The notes under the pieces: model-generated
The model's input: only the letters and a program-made list of their open reading frames with translations
Database searches by the model: none
What the model was told of the DNA's origin: nothing
Made by a program: the position numbers and the translations under genes
In this document: in pieces, positions 59,654 to 64,000 of the stretch
How positions within the stretch are numbered: the stretch's first letter is position 1
How the letters are laid out: the number at the start of each line of letters is the position of its first letter
Assembly: GCF_040403615.1 (NCBI RefSeq)
Contig: NZ_JBBAKG010000013.1
Location: forward strand, 27,838-91,837
Source: Haliscomenobacter sp040403615
GTDB lineage: Bacteria; Bacteroidota; Bacteroidia; Chitinophagales; Saprospiraceae
Direction of reading: 5' to 3'
DNA: 64,000 bases

Positions 59654-61201
59654 CTACACCCCCTTCTCAACCCATTCATCAATGCCCTTTGTATCCGTGC
59701 TAAAATTCACTCCAACCCCCGTTAATTTTTTCCCGCTGTTCCGGTATTTATCCGCGTAACCCTTTTGTTTGATTTGAGCAATCGCCTCCGCAGCTGATTT
59801 ATTGAATTTGAACTCAAAAATGTACACATCGCTGGTCGTTTGTACCACCGCATCGGCACGACCACGGGCGGAGTGCACCTCGCTTTGGGTGTACATACCC
59901 AGGTAACTAAATACCAAATGGATCAAGCCGTGATACAATCCTTCCGATTTTTTGTCAAAAACCTCGCTCGGCAGGTCAGCCAGTAAGCCATCCAGGATTT
60001 CACGTACCTGCGGCAGATTTCCCTGGGTGAAAGCCAGCTTGAGGTTGCGGATGGTTAGTCCGGTATCGGTGCGGTGTGCATCTTTGGCCAGATCATCAAT
60101 CAAAAACTGGTACATGCTTTGGCGAACCTCCTTGTTGGGGTAGTCCAGAATCATATCGCCCGTCCAAAGGTCCAGCTCTTTGACGGTCAGGTAACCTGCC
60201 TGGAAAAGAATGGAAGTCAAGTCGAGGTTTTCGATATCGTACCGCTCAAAGGTGGTGTTGTTGGCCGGGGTGTTTTCGACGTCGAATATTTCCAATTTGC
60301 GCATTTGTGCGATCAAAAACCGGGGGCTTCCCGTAGAAAACCAAAAATTGGTAAACCGTTGAGCTGCAAAAAAGCGCAATACGCCAAATGGGTTGTATAC
60401 CCGCCGTACGCCATCCCAGGAATAGCCGTTGTACCATTCGCGGATGCCGTCCAGAAGCCTTTGACGATCTACTCCAAGGACGGTTTGAACCGCTTGCAAA
60501 TGAACTTCAAAATAATGTTCCAACTCGTGCTGGGTATAACCCGTTATAGTGGCGTACTGAGTACTAAGGGTGATGTCGTGTAGATTGTTGAGGTGTGAAA
60601 AGATAGATACCTGGGCAAATTTGGAAATTCCAGTGATGAAGACCAATTGCAGATGTTCATCGGCACTTTTGATGACGGAATAAAAATTGCGCAGAACCTC
60701 GCGGTTGACTTTGGCTTGCTCGATGGTCTGTTGTTCCAGGTAATCGATGATGGGTTTGTCGTACTCATCGATGAGCAGAACTACTTTGCCATAGGTTTCA
60801 TGAAGTTGTTGGATCAGTTCCCTGAATTGACTTTTGTAGTCTGGAGCTTTGAGTTCTAAATTATGGCTTTTGGCCAGTGATTTGAGCTCCTGTGAAATTG
60901 CGTCTTCCAAGCCCAGTTGCTCGTAACTCATTGCATCAAATGAAAAATGCAAAACTGGATTACGTTTGTTCCAATCCCATTGATTTTCAATCCATAAACC
61001 TGAGAAAAGCGCCTGTCGGCCTTCAAACAAAGCCTTAATGGTGTTTAAAAGCAGCGATTTGCCAAAGCGGCGGGGGCGGGATAGGAAATAAGTTGCACCA
61101 GTGGTGACCAATTGATGGATAATCTCGGTTTTGTCCACGTAAATATAATCGCCTTCAATCAGCTTGTCGAAAGCTTGTATACCGATGGGTAGATTTTTCA
61201 T
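59654..61201 (-). CDS. AAA-ATPase-like / PD-(D/E)XK nuclease-superfamily protein
   Basis: A 515-residue protein with the AAA-ATPase_like domain followed by a DUF1703/PD-(D/E)XK domain. The N-terminus is the family start MKNLPIGIQAFDKLIEGDYI; the P-loop is SRPRRFGKSLLLNTI, Walker B is VVLLIDEYDKPIIDYL, and a conserved ITGISKFAQVSIFSHLNNL follows. The C-terminal nuclease-like motif is GRADAVV (Asp about 450) and FEFKF (Glu 463, Lys 465). Members are often present in many copies in Bacteroidota; the biological role is unknown, with defence or genome-maintenance proposed by analogy only. The ATG at 61201 is preferred. Confidence 0.9.
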   Translation of the reverse strand: MKNLPIGIQAFDKLIEGDYIYVDKTEIIHQLVTTGATYFLSRPRRFGKSLLLNTIKALFEGRQALFSGLWIENQWDWNKRNPVLHFSFDAMSYEQLGLEDAISQELKSLAKSHNLELKAPDYKSQFRELIQQLHETYGKVVLLIDEYDKPIIDYLEQQTIEQAKVNREVLRNFYSVIKSADEHLQLVFITGISKFAQVSIFSHLNNLHDITLSTQYATITGYTQHELEHYFEVHLQAVQTVLGVDRQRLLDGIREWYNGYSWDGVRRVYNPFGVLRFFAAQRFTNFWFSTGSPRFLIAQMRKLEIFDVENTPANNTTFERYDIENLDLTSILFQAGYLTVKELDLWTGDMILDYPNKEVRQSMYQFLIDDLAKDAHRTDTGLTIRNLKLAFTQGNLPQVREILDGLLADLPSEVFDKKSEGLYHGLIHLVFSYLGMYTQSEVHSARGRADAVVQTTSDVYIFEFKFNKSAAEAIAQIKQKGYADKYRNSGKKLTGVGVNFSTDTKGIDEWVEKGV

Positions 61202-61370
61202 GGGCTTAAAGATAGCAATATCTAGGCTCAATTGTCAATGCAGAAAACAGATTTTCGCTTCGTCCTGATGTGGGGTTTTCCTCGTGAACCATTTTTCAAA
61301 TAAGGATATTGATAAAATTGTCATGTGATCGCGCATTCATTTATCAATCATTTATATTCAACACAAAGAC

Positions 61371-62297
61371 ATGAAGATTTTTTTACCTCTATTGTTTTTA
61401 TTCACACTTTTAAGCGGCTGCAACGATCGCCCCGCTCTATTGTCTTCCGGATTCAAATACATTGTGCATACCCGAGGCAAAGGCCCTAAGGGCAAAGCAA
61501 ACGACCTGGCTTTAATGCGCATTCAAATCCGCAATGATACTGGGGTTTTAGTCTCTCGATTGGATTTGTCAGCTATTCCGGATACAATTGGCTATAAAGC
61601 TGGAAAGATGGATCCTATTGTTGAAGCAATGTTGCTGATGCAAGAAGGAGATAGCCTGACCATTCACATCCCGGTACTCAATGACCAGTCAGGGATCATT
61701 GAGCCCGGCTTTGAACATTCAAAAATGAAATACATCGACTTGTCTATGCGCAAAGTAAATACTCGTGCCGAAATTGATACGGCAATTGTAAAAGTAAAAG
61801 CAGATTTAGCAAAAGCCGAAAAGAAGCGAACCAAGCAAGAAGCAGCCACCGCGGCTAAATTTGCAGCAAACCAAATTGCAGTATATGGTATGCAACTGGC
61901 TTCTGGCCAGGCAAAAAATGTGCAGACCACGCCTTCGGGGATCAAATACATATTACACGAAAAAGGAGCAGGCCCGCTTTTGATTAAAGGAGACTATCTC
62001 CGGATTGATTATTGTGGAGCGACAGCACAAGATGGGGTGAGTTTTGACAACTCTTTCGCACGGCTCAACGACTACACTGTCGCAATTGGACAAGGAGGAA
62101 TTATACCCGCCTGGCAAGAAGTGCTGCGTTTGCTTCGAAAGGGGGCAAAAATCACCTTTTTTGTTCCCGCAAAACTTGCTCATGAAGACATCATAACCGA
62201 GGCAAGCATCCCGTCCAACATTGATCTACTCTATTACATGGAAGTGAATAATACTTTCAAAATACCAGAGCCCCTGTTGCCGATGCTACTAAAATAA
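61371..62297 (+). CDS. FKBP-type peptidyl-prolyl isomerase lipoprotein, two FKBP-like halves
   Basis: A 308-residue lipoprotein (MKIFLPLLFLFTLLSGCND, Cys17). The C-terminal half (about 185-300) is a recognisable FKBP domain: SGIKYILHEKGAGPLLIKGD, DGVSFDNSF, IGQGGIIPAWQEVLRLLRKG and ITFFVPAKLAHE. The N-terminal half (about 25-130) has a weaker copy (SGFKYIVHTRGKGPKGKAND, MQEGDSLTIHIP), joined by a Lys/Ala-rich helix. Isomerase residues of the binding pocket are only partly kept, so activity is uncertain. It would help fold periplasmic or outer-membrane proteins. A terminator follows at 62361-62400. Confidence 0.85.
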   Translation: MKIFLPLLFLFTLLSGCNDRPALLSSGFKYIVHTRGKGPKGKANDLALMRIQIRNDTGVLVSRLDLSAIPDTIGYKAGKMDPIVEAMLLMQEGDSLTIHIPVLNDQSGIIEPGFEHSKMKYIDLSMRKVNTRAEIDTAIVKVKADLAKAEKKRTKQEAATAAKFAANQIAVYGMQLASGQAKNVQTTPSGIKYILHEKGAGPLLIKGDYLRIDYCGATAQDGVSFDNSFARLNDYTVAIGQGGIIPAWQEVLRLLRKGAKITFFVPAKLAHEDIITEASIPSNIDLLYYMEVNNTFKIPEPLLPMLLK

Positions 62298-62360
62298 GTG
62301 CAACAAATTGATAATCAACAAAAATATTTCATGTGTTGATTTTTTTAATGTAATTAAGAA

Positions 62361-62400
62361 AAAACACCATTCGAAGTTTTGCTTTTTTGAATGGTGCTTT
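62361..62400 (+). terminator. Terminator hairpin after the FKBP gene
   Basis: CACCATTC (62365-62372) and GAATGGTG (62389-62396) form an 8-bp stem, with AAAA before and CTTTT after. It ends the FKBP transcript on the plus strand. Its loop contains the TTG of the next promoter. Confidence 0.75.
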
Positions 62401-62408
62401 TATCTTTG
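62379..62408 (+). promoter_or_regulatory. Promoter of the second haloperoxidase-like gene, overlapping a terminator
   Basis: TTG at 62379-62381 and TATCTTTG at 62401-62408 with a 19-bp spacer fit the Bacteroidota consensus well. The -33 element lies inside the loop of the terminator hairpin. Transcription would start near 62415, leaving a leader of about 110 nt before the ATG at 62526. Confidence 0.7.
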
Positions 62409-62525
62409 TAAAAAATAGTATTACTATTATTTCTTTCCAAGAAGAGCTTATTCAGGCCAATCTTTACGTACCCTCCTTTCTTGTTGAATGAATTACCAAA
62501 TTTTCTAACTCTAAAATGTTTCACA

Positions 62526-63863
62526 ATGAGACAGCAAATTGTATTCCCATTTACTCGCCTGCTATTGGTGGGCTTATTTCTTTTTGCTTTTGCTTGCCAA
62601 AAAGACAATGATGATGAAATTGTATCTAAACCCGCGACGGAGTTGGATGCAGTATTGGCACAAGAGTGGATGACCCAGGCCTACAACACCGTTAAACGCA
62701 CCGGTTTGTTCGCATTGGATGCTTCAAGGATTTATGCGTACACATCAATCACGATGTATGAATCGATGGTACACGGAATGAAAGGATATCGCTCGCTGGC
62801 AGGTCAATTGAATGGTTTGGACAAACTCCCTGTACCAGACCCCAACAAAAAATACGATTGGGGGATTGTACTTTGCCATGCAACACCACAAGTAATTACC
62901 GAGTTAACTCCCGGAATTTCTGCAGGAACTACTTTCTCTTTGAATGCTACTGCGGATCGCCAGGCCGACGATTTACGGCTTCGCAACTCCATAGACAATG
63001 AAGTGATGAAAAACTCAAAAGAATTTGCAGATCAATTGGTTATCGCTATTTTACAATGGGCAGTTAAAGATGGTCGTGCAGTGGTGCTGGCAAAAACTTA
63101 CACTGAACCCGCCCGAACTGGTAATCCTCAGTTCTGGTACGGCCGCACCTTGAACCAGGAATTCATGGCGCCATTTTGGTGGGAGAGCCGCCCTCTGGCC
63201 ATTAATCAGGCTCAAATTTGTCAACCTAGCGCGCCTTACGAATACAGCGCAGATCCTAACAACGTGTATTACAAGGAAGTAAAAGAAGTATTGGATGCTT
63301 CATTCGACCCTACCAAAGTAGAAGTAGGCCGTTTTTGGGCAAATGATCCAGGCCAATCGGGTTCTCCCGCCGGATCCTGGATTGGAATTGCCAATCAACT
63401 GGTAGACCAGTTTGATCTCAATATGGCTACCACCTTAAAGATGTATGTACTGCTGGGTACAGGTACTCGCGATGGCTTTATTTCCTGTTGGTATACTAAA
63501 TACCGTTGGAATTTGCAACGCCCAGTTACCTTCATCCGTGAAGTGATTGGAGTCAACACCTGGAATTCTCCGGTCGTTACGCCTCCATACCCAGATTACA
63601 CATCAGGGACTTCAGTAAATGCGGGTGCATCTTCTCAAATGCTGACCTATTTATTTGGAAATCGTTCCTTCAGCGATGCACAACACACGGATAAAGGTTT
63701 CCGTCCTCGCCAGTTCAACAATTTCCGTGAAGCGGGTACAGAAGCCTTTCATTCCCGCATTTTTGGCGGTGTGCACATGCGCAAGGCTTGTGAAGAAGGT
63801 TTCAAACAAGGAACTTGCGTGGCAGAAAACATCATCAACAAGTTGAAGTTTGAACAAAAATAA
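62526..63863 (+). CDS. Vanadium-haloperoxidase-like lipoprotein with replaced active-site His
   Basis: A 445-residue lipoprotein (MRQQIVFPFTRLLLVGLFLF, then AFAC) related to the protein at 17736-19274 and to vanadium haloperoxidases/PAP2 enzymes. Lys325 and Arg332 (KYRWNLQRPVTFI), Arg411 and His417 (HSRIFGGVHMRK) are kept. The SGH motif reads YTSGTSVNAG, so Thr362 stands where the acid-base His is expected (intact as His444 in the paralogue). The loss could abolish haloperoxidase chemistry while keeping oxyanion binding. The ATG at 62526 starts the signal peptide; promoter and terminator sites lie just upstream. Confidence 0.85.
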   Translation: MRQQIVFPFTRLLLVGLFLFAFACQKDNDDEIVSKPATELDAVLAQEWMTQAYNTVKRTGLFALDASRIYAYTSITMYESMVHGMKGYRSLAGQLNGLDKLPVPDPNKKYDWGIVLCHATPQVITELTPGISAGTTFSLNATADRQADDLRLRNSIDNEVMKNSKEFADQLVIAILQWAVKDGRAVVLAKTYTEPARTGNPQFWYGRTLNQEFMAPFWWESRPLAINQAQICQPSAPYEYSADPNNVYYKEVKEVLDASFDPTKVEVGRFWANDPGQSGSPAGSWIGIANQLVDQFDLNMATTLKMYVLLGTGTRDGFISCWYTKYRWNLQRPVTFIREVIGVNTWNSPVVTPPYPDYTSGTSVNAGASSQMLTYLFGNRSFSDAQHTDKGFRPRQFNNFREAGTEAFHSRIFGGVHMRKACEEGFKQGTCVAENIINKLKFEQK

Positions 63864-63910
63864 GGATGCCAGAGGGGACATTCCAAGTGCGGAATGTCCT
63901 TTTCTCTAGT

Positions 63911-64000
63911 ATGACGCAAAAAATTACTTCCCGATTTTTTGAGCCGCTTTTGAATAGGAAGCTCACTTGAAATGAACCGTTCGACTTCCTATTCAAAACC
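63911..64000. repeat. Dispersed 90-bp palindromic element, copy 2 (runs off the window)
   Basis: Matches 21603-21692 at 88 of 90 positions. The two differences make the internal inverted repeat perfect in this copy: TTTTGAATAGGAAG and CTTCCTATTCAAAA, 14 bp each. It starts 47 bp after the stop of the haloperoxidase-like gene and reaches the last base of the window, so its full length is unknown. Confidence 0.9.

Noticed and set aside
1..64000. CRISPR arrays, tRNA or rRNA genes.
   Set aside because: No regularly spaced direct repeats, no T-loop-like GGTTCGAATCC pattern in a foldable context and no conserved rRNA stretches were seen on either strand.

Overview
This 64-kb window is chromosomal DNA from a Bacteroidota bacterium, most likely from the Saprospiraceae (Haliscomenobacter-like); the family placement is inference. 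The phylum call rests on several signals: a type IX secretion C-terminal sorting domain (56674-59616), a GLPGLI protein beside a TonB-dependent receptor, a second TonB-dependent receptor, a DUF6503-type secreted protein, and repeated promoter boxes of the TAnnTTTG type. I found no rRNA, tRNA, CRISPR array, insertion sequence or phage genes.

Layout. 0-3.5 kb: an exporter of the peptide-secretion type (C39-peptidase ABC transporter, then HlyD adaptor). 3.7-12.3 kb: a lipoprotein, a MmcQ/YjbR protein overlapping a DAO-type flavoprotein, and a 2054-residue alpha-2-macroglobulin with an intact thioester motif. 12.3-14.1 kb: an accessory pocket holding a XisH/XisI pair, a C-terminal fragment of an Rpn-type protein, and two toxin-antitoxin loci that keep the antitoxin but only a stub of the toxin. 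14.2-21.6 kb: MsrA, a CARDB protein, an esterase, an SGNH hydrolase, a vanadium-haloperoxidase-type lipoprotein with an outer-membrane partner, and an intact DUF433/DUF5615 module. 21.7-30.2 kb: carbohydrate use, with a fructan operon (MFS porter, PfkB kinase, GH32) and a rhamnoside operon (CBM9-like protein, GH78 rhamnosidase, amine-oxidase-type flavoprotein).

30.4-50.1 kb is mostly housekeeping: two DEAD-box RNA helicases with look-alike leaders, Cmk, QueA, a MacB-type permease, a Pif1-like helicase, HlyIII, an alcohol dehydrogenase, a GNAT-like protein overlapping a LOG protein, an SPFH lipoprotein, a polyprenyl synthase and a YpdA-type reductase. 50.3-64 kb is surface biology: a TonB receptor with a GLPGLI protein, a second TonB receptor, the ELWxxDGT-repeat T9SS cargo, an AAA-ATPase/PD-(D/E)XK protein, an FKBP lipoprotein and a second haloperoxidase-like lipoprotein whose key histidine is replaced by threonine.

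Dispersed non-coding structure stands out. A 90-bp element occurs at 21603 and at the right edge (63911) with only 2 differences, and its 22-bp core recurs at 35256. There is a 31-bp perfect palindrome at 17662, several clean Rho-independent terminators, and a 25-bp AT-rich palindrome upstream of the second TonB receptor. The best candidates for under-described biology are the 12.3-14.1 kb pocket and this repeat family.
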